DNA of 64,000 nucleotides from an uncultured Porphyromonadaceae bacterium (GCA_900547825.1 URII01000004.1:1-64000); one strand, 5' to 3'. Positions 26,201 to 33,668 are shown, counted from the stretch's first letter. Made by a program: numbers and translations. The notes: generated from the sequence alone by a model not told the origin.

Positions 26201-27083
26201 CATTCGGATTGTTGGTCTCGTCAACTACTTTAGCTAAAAACAGATTGACAAGTTTATCAAATGCGTTCTCATGGCTACCTACATTGTGTTGACGCAAGAT
26301 AACGGCAAATTCATTGTATTTTTTCTTAATTTCCTCGGAGTCAACCTCCCTCAAATCGCTGTTTGCATCGTAAGAATTTTCTCTGACATCAAATTTTTTG
26401 TCAAAAGCACCTCGTGTCAAATAATCATATTCATAGGTGTCTTTCCAAACATTGAAATATTCTCGGTAATCTCCGCCATTTGATGTAACTGAAGAATAAC
26501 TTATCAAATCTTTATCTGAAGATATACGGTCTTCATTATCAGTCATCTTAATTACTCGATAAGAGGACTGAGAACAGCCATTAACAATATCAGCGGTATA
26601 TAAACATATATACTGAGCTTGACGATAAGAATTGTAATATCTGAAGAGTTGCCCTCCGTCAAGCAACATTCTTTGCCATTCTTTGCTATATTCATCTCTA
26701 TCGTCGCCCGTCGTTTTGCATTCAATCAACATAAATGGGACACCGTCATTGCCCGTTATGAGAATATCACCATAGTAATTCCCATCCTCTCTTCCACCTG
26801 GTGTTTTAGGCTCTAAAACGATATTAGATGGATGGTAGCCAATCTTCAGCAACTGGCAAACACACTCCAATACCACAAAATTTTCATTATCGGAAAAATT
26901 TAGGGTAGTAGCTCTTTCAATTTTAAGTTCTTTTGGATATATGATTTGAAGGGTAGAAAAATCTACGGATATTTGCATGTCGTTTTCAAGAAAACGTCGT
27001 GTCATAACATCATTGATACTTGTAACATCTCTTGCAAATTCCAATGAATACAACAATTCTCGTAAATTATCCTTCGTAATCAT
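23226..27083 (-). CDS. Single-chain restriction-modification enzyme (nuclease + N6-adenine methylase + two specificity domains)
   Basis: A 1285-residue fusion. Residues about 85-150 form a type I HsdR N-terminal-like nuclease: Asp106, Glu121-Cys-Lys123 (PD-(D/E)xK) and Gln145-xxx-Tyr149 (QxxxY helix). Residues about 250-700 are an HsdM-type gamma-class methylase with GQFFTP (430-435), the AdoMet motif DYACGAGHF (463-471) and catalytic NPPY (549-552). The C-terminal third has two HsdS-like target recognition domains, from about 930 (KYPIVKLGDILDG) and about 1110, each followed by conserved helices (LDREYRIIEDEIQELNARIL; EEQRRIASEFIAIDTEIARL). This R-M-S order in one chain is that of type IIB enzymes such as AloI, which cut on both sides of a bipartite site. 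First gene of a five-unit operon; clearly richer in A/T than the flanks. Confidence 0.88.
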   Translation of the reverse strand: MITKDNLRELLYSLEFARDVTSINDVMTRRFLENDMQISVDFSTLQIIYPKELKIERATTLNFSDNENFVVLECVCQLLKIGYHPSNIVLEPKTPGGREDGNYYGDILITGNDGVPFMLIECKTTGDDRDEYSKEWQRMLLDGGQLFRYYNSYRQAQYICLYTADIVNGCSQSSYRVIKMTDNEDRISSDKDLISYSSVTSNGGDYREYFNVWKDTYEYDYLTRGAFDKKFDVRENSYDANSDLREVDSEEIKKKYNEFAVILRQHNVGSHENAFDKLVNLFLAKVVDETNNPNDLHFYWKGTSYDDDFSLQDRLQRLYRDGMKKFLGEDVTYIENSEIDKAFRWVVNDLDATKKTIKEYFRALKFFSDNDFAFISVHNERLFKQNAIVLRKIVKMLQDIRLRTSENYQNQLLGDLFEGFLNKGVKQSEGQFFTPMPIVRFIVSSLPLENIIKNNQEPPLAIDYACGAGHFLTEYAFRIKEFVGKYHGNNRLKDFYANIYGIEKEYRLSKVSKVSAFMYGHDDTNIIYADALEKINELRDGTFNVLVANPPYSVSGFLETLSEKQRKRYSIFNDDINVDKNNAIETFFIERAAQLLKSGGVAAIVLPVSVLTKDGIYTRAREVILKSFDLISLVKFDKGTFGKTSTNTVVLFLRRKETNTSESEHYWCRMEDWFSGRAETDSIYKDSHLLAAYCCHMGYNMDDYKHFLKGYIEDSLQSTEMFKSYHRAFFGNGRNAMSGVLEAAKKIRTRFKSQEKSKAFKNKRAEEQDKIRRETFHSFVKSIEQDKLFFFMLAYNAPCPVLIVNMPSGTSEGKKFLGYEWSNTKGNEGIKYLHIGTSTNSTENGNSDNEADDDTMQQIRGINGIVTPLFNPDNLADSNKINSLIRCNFIGEDYIIPDDCGEYCTFGNLVDMLDFKSVGFKKEFKTNFAFSFRPKTKYPIVKLGDILDGINGETTKIDTNKIQETGRYPVITQEKGIVVSGYYDDNPITDVPLIVFGDHSCTFKYLDEPFVRGADGTQLIKISDSSISLKYLYFYLSSLDIINHGKYERHFKYLKNYFIPKPNTAIQNKIVQECSQLDREYRIIEDEIQELNARILSLQNNINGNNISLAGIMPFANERIPYSQIAADSFVSTDNMLPECAGVRPYNGLPEITNVIAYYPGDILLSNIRPYLKKLWLADREGGCNPDVLVLHNLNPQEVDSAFVYYALRRNEFFDYIMQDVSGMKMPRGRKDTIEKFEIVLPKDIEEQRRIASEFIAIDTEIARLRGIQAQIPSKKQAILDKYLN

Positions 27084-27116
27084 AGTTACAGCCTCAAAAG
27101 TGAAAATTCCAATGTA

Positions 27117-27165
27117 GCATACGAGGCTGACCTCCTCGAGCTATGCTCGCTTCGCCACTACGAAG
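27117..27165 (-). promoter_or_regulatory. Structured leader upstream of the restriction-modification gene
   Basis: Two hairpins lie in the 5' leader. The first is at 27117-27146: GCATA-GCT-CGAGG pairing with CCTCG-TATGC when read on the minus strand, with a 3-base bulge. The second is at 27150-27165: CTTCG/CGAAG. Farther upstream a 13-codon reading frame (27221-27180, starting MAQAVNKTLE) is in the same frame as the enzyme but separated from it by stop codons. The 27084-27381 interval otherwise contains only the -7 element at 27301. Confidence 0.4.
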
Positions 27166-27300
27166 AATGCCTTAAGCGACTACGTTGGAGCTTCCAATGT
27201 TTTGTTTACGGCTTGCGCCATTATGTCGTTGTTATATTATTCTTTGCCAAGGCAAAACGCCAAGGCTATGAGGTCATTTCGCATCATGATGCTTAGATTA

Positions 27301-27308
27301 CAAAGTTA
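27301..27308 (-). promoter_or_regulatory. -7 element of the restriction-modification operon
   Basis: On the minus strand the sequence is TAACTTTG, matching TAnnTTTG. No TTTG is found at the normal distance. It implies a leader of about 210 bases before the start codon at 27083. Confidence 0.5.
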
Positions 27309-27381
27309 ATCATTTCCCGTGAAATTTTTGGCCTGCAAACCCTATTTTATGCGTTGATAATCGCGTTATTGGCTTGATTGG

Positions 27382-28653
27382 TCAGTTTTTTGTGGTGGAG
27401 GGGAGCTTTACGGAAAGGGCCACGATGATGGTGACGGCGCAGCAGAGCATTGTCCAGATGAAGAAGTTGAAGTAGCCCACGGTTTCCTGCAACCAGCCGG
27501 CCCACATTCCGGGCACCATCATGCCGAGGGCCATAAGTCCGGTGGCTATGGCATAATGGGATGTACGCCACTGGCCGTCGGAAAAATGAATCAGATAGAG
27601 GGTATAGGCCGTGGATCCGAAACCATAACCAAACTGCTCTATCAGCACACATAGATTGACGGTAAGCAACGACGGCGTGACACCGCAACTGAGATACACG
27701 AATGTAAGGCAGGTGAGCGACATGCTCCACGCCATGGGCATCATCCACCGCCGCAGGCCGCCACGGCTCACAGCCCAGCCGCCGGCCACTCCTCCGGCGA
27801 GCAAAGCTCCCACTCCCACTGTTCCGTAGGCCACTCCCACCTGGGCGGTTGTAAGCCCGAGGCCACCGCTCTCAGGCGAGTCGAGCAGAAAGGGGCTTAT
27901 AAGTTTCACCAACTGGGCTTCCGGGAAGCGGTAGAGAAGCATGAACAGCAGGGCCGTAACAGCATGGGGCTTGGTGAAAAAGGTTGTAACCGAAGCCTTG
28001 AAATCGGCAAAAACACCAGCCACCGTATGAGGCGACGCACTGTGCCTGTCGACGGCAGGACGCGGCAACACAAAGCTGTGGTAGAGTGCCATGACCACAA
28101 ACGCCACCGAAACGGTCCCAAGCGTTATCTGCCACGCCCTCGTTATTCCGGCGCCAGCTTCAAGCCACCCGGCCATAACCACAAGTGCGCCCTGCCCGGT
28201 GATCATGGCAAGCCGGTAGAAAAGCGTGCGTATGCCTACAAACAACGACTGGTCACGCTGTGAGAGGCCCATCATATAAAAGCCGTCGGCGGCTATGTCA
28301 TGCGTGGCCGACACGAAAGCGAGCAACCAGAAAACAGCCAATGTGGCCGCAAAAAACGATGGCAACGGCAACAACAGCGCCACACCGGCAAAACAAGCGC
28401 CAACAGCCCACTGCATGGCTACTATCCAACGGCGCTTTGTGGAAAACATATCCACAAACGGACTCCACAGCGGTTTTATGACCCAAGGCAGATAAAGCCA
28501 TGCCGTGTAGAGGGCTATATCAGCGTTCCCAACCCCGAGGCGCTTGTACATTATCACAGCGAGGGTCATCACGGCCACATAGGGCAACCCCTCGGCAAAA
28601 TAAAGGGTAGGCACCCACCGCCACGCATTGAGCTGCTGCTTCCGTGAGTCCAT
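27382..28653 (-). CDS. MFS permease, AmpG-like muropeptide transporter
   Basis: A 423-residue 12-transmembrane-segment permease. The N-terminus (LYFAEGLPYVAVMTLAVIMY) followed by YKRLGVGNADIALYT, and ATHDIAADGFYM in the fourth to fifth helix region, are characteristic of the AmpG/acetyl-CoA transporter branch, which imports anhydro-muropeptides across the inner membrane. Its ATG shares one base with the stop codon of the SpoIID gene (TGATG), so translation is coupled. It is the last of five overlapping genes for predicted cell-wall sugar metabolism, which supports muropeptide as cargo. Confidence 0.85.
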   Translation of the reverse strand: MDSRKQQLNAWRWVPTLYFAEGLPYVAVMTLAVIMYKRLGVGNADIALYTAWLYLPWVIKPLWSPFVDMFSTKRRWIVAMQWAVGACFAGVALLLPLPSFFAATLAVFWLLAFVSATHDIAADGFYMMGLSQRDQSLFVGIRTLFYRLAMITGQGALVVMAGWLEAGAGITRAWQITLGTVSVAFVVMALYHSFVLPRPAVDRHSASPHTVAGVFADFKASVTTFFTKPHAVTALLFMLLYRFPEAQLVKLISPFLLDSPESGGLGLTTAQVGVAYGTVGVGALLAGGVAGGWAVSRGGLRRWMMPMAWSMSLTCLTFVYLSCGVTPSLLTVNLCVLIEQFGYGFGSTAYTLYLIHFSDGQWRTSHYAIATGLMALGMMVPGMWAGWLQETVGYFNFFIWTMLCCAVTIIVALSVKLPSTTKN

Positions 28654-29858
28654 CAGCTGTAGATCTTTGTAAGTTGACTGCCGGGAAAATAGTGGGCCAG
28701 AATATCACGGTAGCCATAACCTTCCGCAGCCATCTGCGCGGCCCCTATCTGACACAGCCCCACACCGTGGCCCCACCCTGCGCCATGAAGTGTGAAGCCG
28801 GCAGGATGGCCCGAACTGTCGTGAGGGTGAGCAGCGACGGTAAAAGCAGAGCTGTAGAGATGTGTTTCGGAAAGCGTGCGCCTGATCATCAGCTCCTTTC
28901 CTATCACCACCTCCCCGAGCGTGCCGCGCACAAGAAGGCGCACTATGCGGCCGCTGCGGCCCCGCTCCAACGGGCGCAGTTCCACGATCTCGCCCAACTG
29001 CACCTCAGATAACCTGCGGGCCACAATGGCCGACAGTTCCGCACGGGTATAGGTTACCGACCACCGGTAGAAATCGCGGGTGGCCTGATCATAATCGTTA
29101 AGCACCTGACACAGCGTACGTTCGGTGGCCCGTCCGCAGAATGCGTCAGGGCGCCCTTCAATCCACTCAGCAGCGTTAGCCTCATCCGTAAGGTCAGGCA
29201 GCCCGGACAGTTCCGAGTCACGCTTGGCTTGCAGATAGGAATGTTCCTCGTCGCCGCTCCAGCAGGCACCGAACTCCTCCATTGCCCCACCGCAACATTT
29301 CGAGAAGCGGGCATCGCACAGGCGCCCGCTGCCGTCAGTAAGCACAAGGCCGCGGGTGGCGTCAACAGCCTCCATGACAACAGGGCGGTAAGCGTTCGTG
29401 ACACCCTGATAACGCTGACAATGGTCGTCGGCGCACACATCAAACAGGTCATGATCCTCACGGTCCCACCACCGTATTATCTCTCCATCGGCCTCTCTAC
29501 ATACATTACCGCCGGCTCTGACCGCACCACGGCTCTCTATCTGCGAAAGCAGCCATGAACGCGAAATCACAGCATGGGCTTTAAGGAGTTCGGAGGAAGC
29601 CCCGGCACTCATTTCCGATGAAATAACACTCCGGAGATATTCCTCCACACCCACCCGGTTTATCGCCACAACTCCAGTGGAAGTATGTTTAAGCCTGAGC
29701 TGACCGGAAAATGTAAGGTCGCGCTGCTGCTGCCAATGAAAACCGATCCCTATCGTGACACCTTTAAGCCTGAAACGTTCAGGTCCTACGGTTTCAACCT
29801 CAATCTCAGGGGTTTCCATTATGCCTACATCAACGGTAGGTTCCTTGTCATATCGCAT
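28653..29858 (-). CDS. SpoIID/LytB domain protein
   Basis: A protein of about 401 residues with the SpoIID domain: GVTIGIGFHWQQQRDLTFSG, VGVEEYLRSVISSEMSAGA, ELLKAHAVISRSWLLSQIES, CRYQGVTN-like and the C-terminal HGAGWGHGVGLCQIGAAQMA. SpoIID proteins are peptidoglycan glycan-strand lyases (lytic transglycosylases) or amidase enhancers. No signal peptide is seen, which is odd for a cell-wall enzyme, so it may act on imported fragments in the cytoplasm or be exported another way. Met at 29858 is chosen because homologues begin with a short M..EP..DVGIM; an alternative in-frame Met at 29888 would increase the overlap with the upstream gene from 11 to 41 bases. Confidence 0.85.
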   Translation of the reverse strand: MRYDKEPTVDVGIMETPEIEVETVGPERFRLKGVTIGIGFHWQQQRDLTFSGQLRLKHTSTGVVAINRVGVEEYLRSVISSEMSAGASSELLKAHAVISRSWLLSQIESRGAVRAGGNVCREADGEIIRWWDREDHDLFDVCADDHCQRYQGVTNAYRPVVMEAVDATRGLVLTDGSGRLCDARFSKCCGGAMEEFGACWSGDEEHSYLQAKRDSELSGLPDLTDEANAAEWIEGRPDAFCGRATERTLCQVLNDYDQATRDFYRWSVTYTRAELSAIVARRLSEVQLGEIVELRPLERGRSGRIVRLLVRGTLGEVVIGKELMIRRTLSETHLYSSAFTVAAHPHDSSGHPAGFTLHGAGWGHGVGLCQIGAAQMAAEGYGYRDILAHYFPGSQLTKIYS

Positions 29859-30786
29859 AGGACAGTATATCAAGTATGAATTTATCAACCTGCTGCTTGC
29901 CGAGCGACACCTCGGCGAGCAACGATTTCAGGCGGTCAGAGTCCATCAGCCGGTAGTCACGCTCGTTGACTGTGATCACACATCCCGCCACATCGGCAGC
30001 TCCCGGGCTGAACATAGTAGTGCCCTCGCCTCCCCCGGCATTATACGAAGCCGGGCGATGGGCGCCGCGTGGAAATACAGTAATGCAGTCCTTTCCGCCA
30101 TCATGCCACGCCATGATATTGACCATCGGTTCCTTTCCCTGCGCCGCAGGCAGCGAATCAAGCACGGCATACACAGCCGGAACTATATCCGTGCCTTCTA
30201 TCTTAACGGGGGTGACGGGCATATCGGGGTGTAAGATTATGCGCCAGCCGGGAGCTTCCCTGAGTTTAAGGCGCTTGGTGCGGACAGGTCGCAGAGCGGG
30301 GAAATAGTCCAGCGGCGCAGCCTGAAAATGGAAATGGTCGGGAGCCGAAGCCCCACACTCAGGCCCGTTGTAGAACACAGCCATGCCGGGAAGCAAGCGC
30401 GCCAGCTCCACCATACGTTCCACATTGCCCTGTATGGACTGGGCCGTATGCTCCGGATGGATTATAGTGAAATGCTCCACCGTTATTGGAAAAGGATTCA
30501 CACAGAGATCAAAACCGGCCACGCTCAACCGCTCCTGCTCCGCAGGCCGGTTGGCACGGCACAAAAAGCATGGGCGTGCGGCTATGGCATCACGGCTCAC
30601 GTCGGCCCGTGCGCTGACCTGGCGCGCCCGGTTGAAATAAACGTAGTAAAGGTTATGGTCTATCGATACGCTTGTCTTCTCTACACCAGAGAGTTCACGA
30701 CAACGGACTGAAAATTCAGGCCATGATTCCATCTGCCGTCCGTAAAGCTGCTTTACCGCATCGATCTTCGTGCCGAGAGTTCCCAT
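29848..30786 (-). CDS. DUF4922 protein, GalT/HIT-like nucleotidyltransferase or phosphorylase
   Basis: A 312-residue protein. PDHFHFQA (His151-Phe-His153-Phe-Gln155) is the HxHxQ catalytic motif of the galactose-1-phosphate uridylyltransferase / HIT-like superfamily. RPCFLC (Cys73, Cys76) and NPFPITVEHFTIIHPEH (97-113) match the zinc-site and substrate region of the same fold. Such enzymes transfer nucleotides to or from sugar phosphates (GalT, Apa, VTC2). The natural substrate of DUF4922 proteins is not known to me. It lies between a glycosyltransferase and SpoIID, overlapping both, downstream of a sugar-kinase-like gene, which suggests a sugar-phosphate/nucleotide step. Start at 30786 overlaps the upstream gene by 34 bases; Met19 is an alternative. 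Confidence 0.8.
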   Translation of the reverse strand: MGTLGTKIDAVKQLYGRQMESWPEFSVRCRELSGVEKTSVSIDHNLYYVYFNRARQVSARADVSRDAIAARPCFLCRANRPAEQERLSVAGFDLCVNPFPITVEHFTIIHPEHTAQSIQGNVERMVELARLLPGMAVFYNGPECGASAPDHFHFQAAPLDYFPALRPVRTKRLKLREAPGWRIILHPDMPVTPVKIEGTDIVPAVYAVLDSLPAAQGKEPMVNIMAWHDGGKDCITVFPRGAHRPASYNAGGGEGTTMFSPGAADVAGCVITVNERDYRLMDSDRLKSLLAEVSLGKQQVDKFILDILSYAI

Positions 30787-32075
30787 GTGCGTAAACGGTC
30801 CTTATAGAAATTGAATCTGTTGATTTTTTCAGGCGACGGCGAAGCGTCGGAATTACCCGTCCACCGGCGGCAAAGATAAAGTTCGTCGAATATGCGCCCT
30901 ATCCTGTACTCCCTTGATATTCTGAGGGCCATAGCGTAATCCTCGCCGTACGACACGTCAGGCATTCTCAGGCGACGCGCCAATGAGGTAAGGAAAGCCC
31001 GCGGCGCCCCCATTCCGTTGATGCGTAGCAGATTGTTGGGGCCGTTGCTGTCGGTCCACTCCGCATGGTCTATCAGACCGGGGGGCAGAGTATTCAGTTC
31101 AAAATCAGTCAAGCGATAGCTTCCCACCACCATGGCATAACGCCCCTCGCGGAATTTTGCCACAACACGCTCCAAGACATCGGGGCCGCTGTAGAGGTCA
31201 TCGCTGTCGAGCTGCACAGCAAAACGCCCGCACTGCCCATGGTCAAACGCCATATTCCAGCAGCCACCTATCCCCAAACCCTCATGGTCAGGCCTTATAT
31301 GCACCAGCCGGCTGTCGGAGGCGGCAATACCGGCCAGCAGTTCGGTAGTGCCGTCGGTGGAGAAATTATCCACCACAATGACATTGAACGGAAATGACGC
31401 TTTCTGAGCCAGAGCGCTGCGCACTGCATCGCCCACTGTAGACACGCGGTTCCTGACAGGTATCACCACCGAGGCCTCCACCGGAAACTCACCTGAGTCG
31501 ATATCGGCTTCCGCAGCATCCAATCCGTTGATATAGCCGCCGGTGCGCCTGAGATAATCCGTCACCGCCTCCTCCCGTTCAATCTGGGCGGAGCGGTTGC
31601 GCGGATCCACATAATCGAACTGCGAGCAGTCAGCCGCAGTGTCAGCCTCATAAAGAATCTCAGGTATACGGACTATAGGCCCGCGCTCCGAGAGCCTCAG
31701 CCGCAGGTCATAGAATCCGGCAGTAAGATAGCCGCAACGCTCCATAGCCACCGCACAATCCTTAAGTGTTTCTGTGCGCACCATCACCATCAGTCCGAAA
31801 TCAAAATCATCACGCAGCGATCCCGGTTGGCAATCGATCAGCTCCACACCGCGCCCTGCGGCTATGTCATGGAAATGGGCATATACCATGGTCGCACCCG
31901 TATCATCGGCAACACGCATCATACGCTCCGCCATTCCGGGGTGCGGTACAATACGGCAAGGGTTTGTGAGCAACATAGTGTAGCGTCCGGAGGCACTCCG
32001 GGCCGCACGGATCACATCGTCAACCGATACTATAAGCGGAGCATCAACCGCACTGTCATTCATCGCCATCAGCAT
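30753..32075 (-). CDS. Glycosyltransferase with C-terminal GT2 domain and degenerate N-terminal half
   Basis: A 440-residue protein. The C-terminal part (about residue 198 onward) is a full GT2 domain: EASVVIPVRNRVSTVGDAVR, NVIVVDNFSTDGTTELL and the metal site QLDSDDLYSG (about 289-298). The N-terminal 190 residues (VDDVIRAARSASGRYTMLLT, TMVYAHFHDIAAGRGVELID, MVMVRTETLKDCAVAMERCG) look like the acceptor-side half of another GT-A domain that lacks a clear DxD. The gene overlaps the kinase gene by 20 bases and the DUF4922 gene by 34. Association with muropeptide-type genes rather than with capsule or LPS genes is unusual. Confidence 0.82.
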   Translation of the reverse strand: MLMAMNDSAVDAPLIVSVDDVIRAARSASGRYTMLLTNPCRIVPHPGMAERMMRVADDTGATMVYAHFHDIAAGRGVELIDCQPGSLRDDFDFGLMVMVRTETLKDCAVAMERCGYLTAGFYDLRLRLSERGPIVRIPEILYEADTAADCSQFDYVDPRNRSAQIEREEAVTDYLRRTGGYINGLDAAEADIDSGEFPVEASVVIPVRNRVSTVGDAVRSALAQKASFPFNVIVVDNFSTDGTTELLAGIAASDSRLVHIRPDHEGLGIGGCWNMAFDHGQCGRFAVQLDSDDLYSGPDVLERVVAKFREGRYAMVVGSYRLTDFELNTLPPGLIDHAEWTDSNGPNNLLRINGMGAPRAFLTSLARRLRMPDVSYGEDYAMALRISREYRIGRIFDELYLCRRWTGNSDASPSPEKINRFNFYKDRLRTWELSARRSMR

Positions 32076-32898
32076 GATATTTTACAAGTCCGGGCACCGA
32101 GCTGCGCTCTATTTTAGATATCTCTATGCCGATGGTGGAAGCGGCGCGGCGCAATATATCGCTGTACACACATGCCACTGACCCGACAAAACATATGGGA
32201 ATATCCCGATAGTCATAACGGGCCACATTGCGCATGAAGAAACTCATAAAACTGCTGTAGACGAGCTGATAAACATATGCATCATCCAACATTTCCTGAA
32301 GGAAAAACGAATAGCGCGACAACGCCCTGTTAGGCAGCGGATCTATATACACTGCATCCATTATACGGTCAGGACCGGTTGCGAAATGCTCATAGAAGCG
32401 GTGGATCACATGCTCCGGAGCAAGCCCCTTTATACAGTCGGACACAAGCTGCTTCCCGAGGTATGCGCCGCTCCCTTCATCGCCGAGAATAAACCCGAGC
32501 GACTTCACATTTTCGGTTATGTCGTGGCCGTCGTAAAGACAGGAGTTGGAGCCGGTGCCGAGAATGCAGGCCATTCCCCGCTCCCTGACGAGAAGTCCGC
32601 GTGCGGCCCCGAGAAGGTCACTTTTCACCGTGACCGGGGACCGGAACTGCGCCACAAGCGACGACTCCATGATCTTGTTGCGGCTCTCGTTGGCACATCC
32701 GGCGCCATAGAAATAAACATGCTCCCAACGGCGCCTGAAGAACTGCTCAGGCAGCTGGAGCCTGATGGTGTGGGATATCTCGCGGCGCGACTGGAAATAG
32801 GGATTCAGGCCTTCCGTGAATGCGTGCTCCACAATTGTATGGCCGTCAACGAGAACCCACTCGGTGCGGGTGGACGAACTGTCGGCTATGATTTTCAT
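32056..32898 (-). CDS. BadF/BadG/BcrA/BcrD-type ASKHA kinase (amino-sugar kinase)
   Basis: A 280-residue ASKHA-fold protein. Phosphate-1 loop ADSSSTRTEWVL (5-16), FYGAGCAN (about 64-71), phosphate-2 loop ILGTGSNSCLYDG (about 112-124) and adenosine region LGDEGSGAYLGKQL (about 138-151) match the N-acetylglucosamine kinase branch of the family, which includes the MurNAc/GlcNAc kinase MurK. It probably phosphorylates an amino sugar released from cell-wall material in the cytoplasm. First gene of the five-gene operon, with a consensus promoter 35 bases upstream. Confidence 0.87.
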   Translation of the reverse strand: MKIIADSSSTRTEWVLVDGHTIVEHAFTEGLNPYFQSRREISHTIRLQLPEQFFRRRWEHVYFYGAGCANESRNKIMESSLVAQFRSPVTVKSDLLGAARGLLVRERGMACILGTGSNSCLYDGHDITENVKSLGFILGDEGSGAYLGKQLVSDCIKGLAPEHVIHRFYEHFATGPDRIMDAVYIDPLPNRALSRYSFFLQEMLDDAYVYQLVYSSFMSFFMRNVARYDYRDIPICFVGSVACVYSDILRRAASTIGIEISKIERSSVPGLVKYHADGDE

Positions 32899-32932
32899 GC
32901 TCGGTAGTGATGATGAGGTTTACTTATACGGA

Positions 32933-32963
32933 CAAATTTAGCGTTTTTTTCGTCCTCGTCAAA
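32933..32963 (-). promoter_or_regulatory. Promoter of the five-gene cell-wall sugar operon
   Basis: On the minus strand TTTG (32963-32960) and TAAATTTG (32940-32933), 19 bases apart; start codon at 32898. Confidence 0.85.
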
Positions 32964-33016
32964 GAATTTATGCTTACATTTACAATCTGTTTCAAGTCAG
33001 AAAAGTATAACCACAT

Positions 33017-33646
33017 ATGGAAACCATCGACATAATAACCCGTTATTTCCCCGATCTTACCATTCGGCAAAAGGAACAGCTCGAGGCTTTGCCCCCGCTA
33101 TATGCCGAATGGAACGCCAAGATCAATGTAGTTTCGCGGCGCGACATCGACAATCTCTATTCGCGCCACATACTGCATTCACTGGCCATAGCGAAATTCA
33201 TGACTCCCACACCGGAAACCTCTATTCTCGACCTCGGCACCGGAGGCGGTTTTCCCGGCATTCCGCTCGCCATAATGTGGCCTCAGTGCCGCTTCCATCT
33301 CATTGACCGGATCGGCAAGAAAATACGTGTGGCCGAGGCTGTGGCAGCAGCCACGGACATAGAGAATGTCACACTGCAACATGGCGACTCGGGCGAATGC
33401 CACAGCAAGTTCGACTATGTGGTGAGCCGGGCCGTGATGAGTCTTGACGCACTTGTGAGTGCCGTGCGGAAAAATATAGCGTCCGTTACAGCCAACACAC
33501 TCCCGCCGGGTGTTATATGTCTGAAAGGAGGAGATCTCGCAGCCGAAATAGCCGCCACACATCGTCCGGTTATAGAGGTGCCGCTTACCGACTGGTTCGG
33601 CGAATCCTTCTTCGAGACAAAAAAACTTCTCTATGTCAAACTCTAA
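33017..33646 (+). CDS. rsmG: 16S rRNA (guanine527-N7)-methyltransferase RsmG
   Basis: A 209-residue AdoMet-dependent methyltransferase that modifies G527 of 16S rRNA. The family core is visible: YAEWNAKINVVSRRDIDNLY (29-48), HILHSLAIAKF (51-61), the AdoMet loop LDLGTGGGFPGIPLAI (71-86), FDYVVSRAV (about 132-140) and a C-terminal LKGGDLAAEI. Length is normal. It is divergent from the kinase operon and 22 bases ahead of the MBL hydrolase gene, with which it probably forms a unit. Confidence 0.96.
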   Translation: METIDIITRYFPDLTIRQKEQLEALPPLYAEWNAKINVVSRRDIDNLYSRHILHSLAIAKFMTPTPETSILDLGTGGGFPGIPLAIMWPQCRFHLIDRIGKKIRVAEAVAAATDIENVTLQHGDSGECHSKFDYVVSRAVMSLDALVSAVRKNIASVTANTLPPGVICLKGGDLAAEIAATHRPVIEVPLTDWFGESFFETKKLLYVKL

Positions 33647-33668
33647 CATCCACCCTAACCCATAAGGC

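Noticed and set aside
27084..27381. Possible tRNA gene or integrase attachment site next to the island
   Set aside because: No cloverleaf, CCA end or duplicated flank was found; the hairpins fit a leader better.
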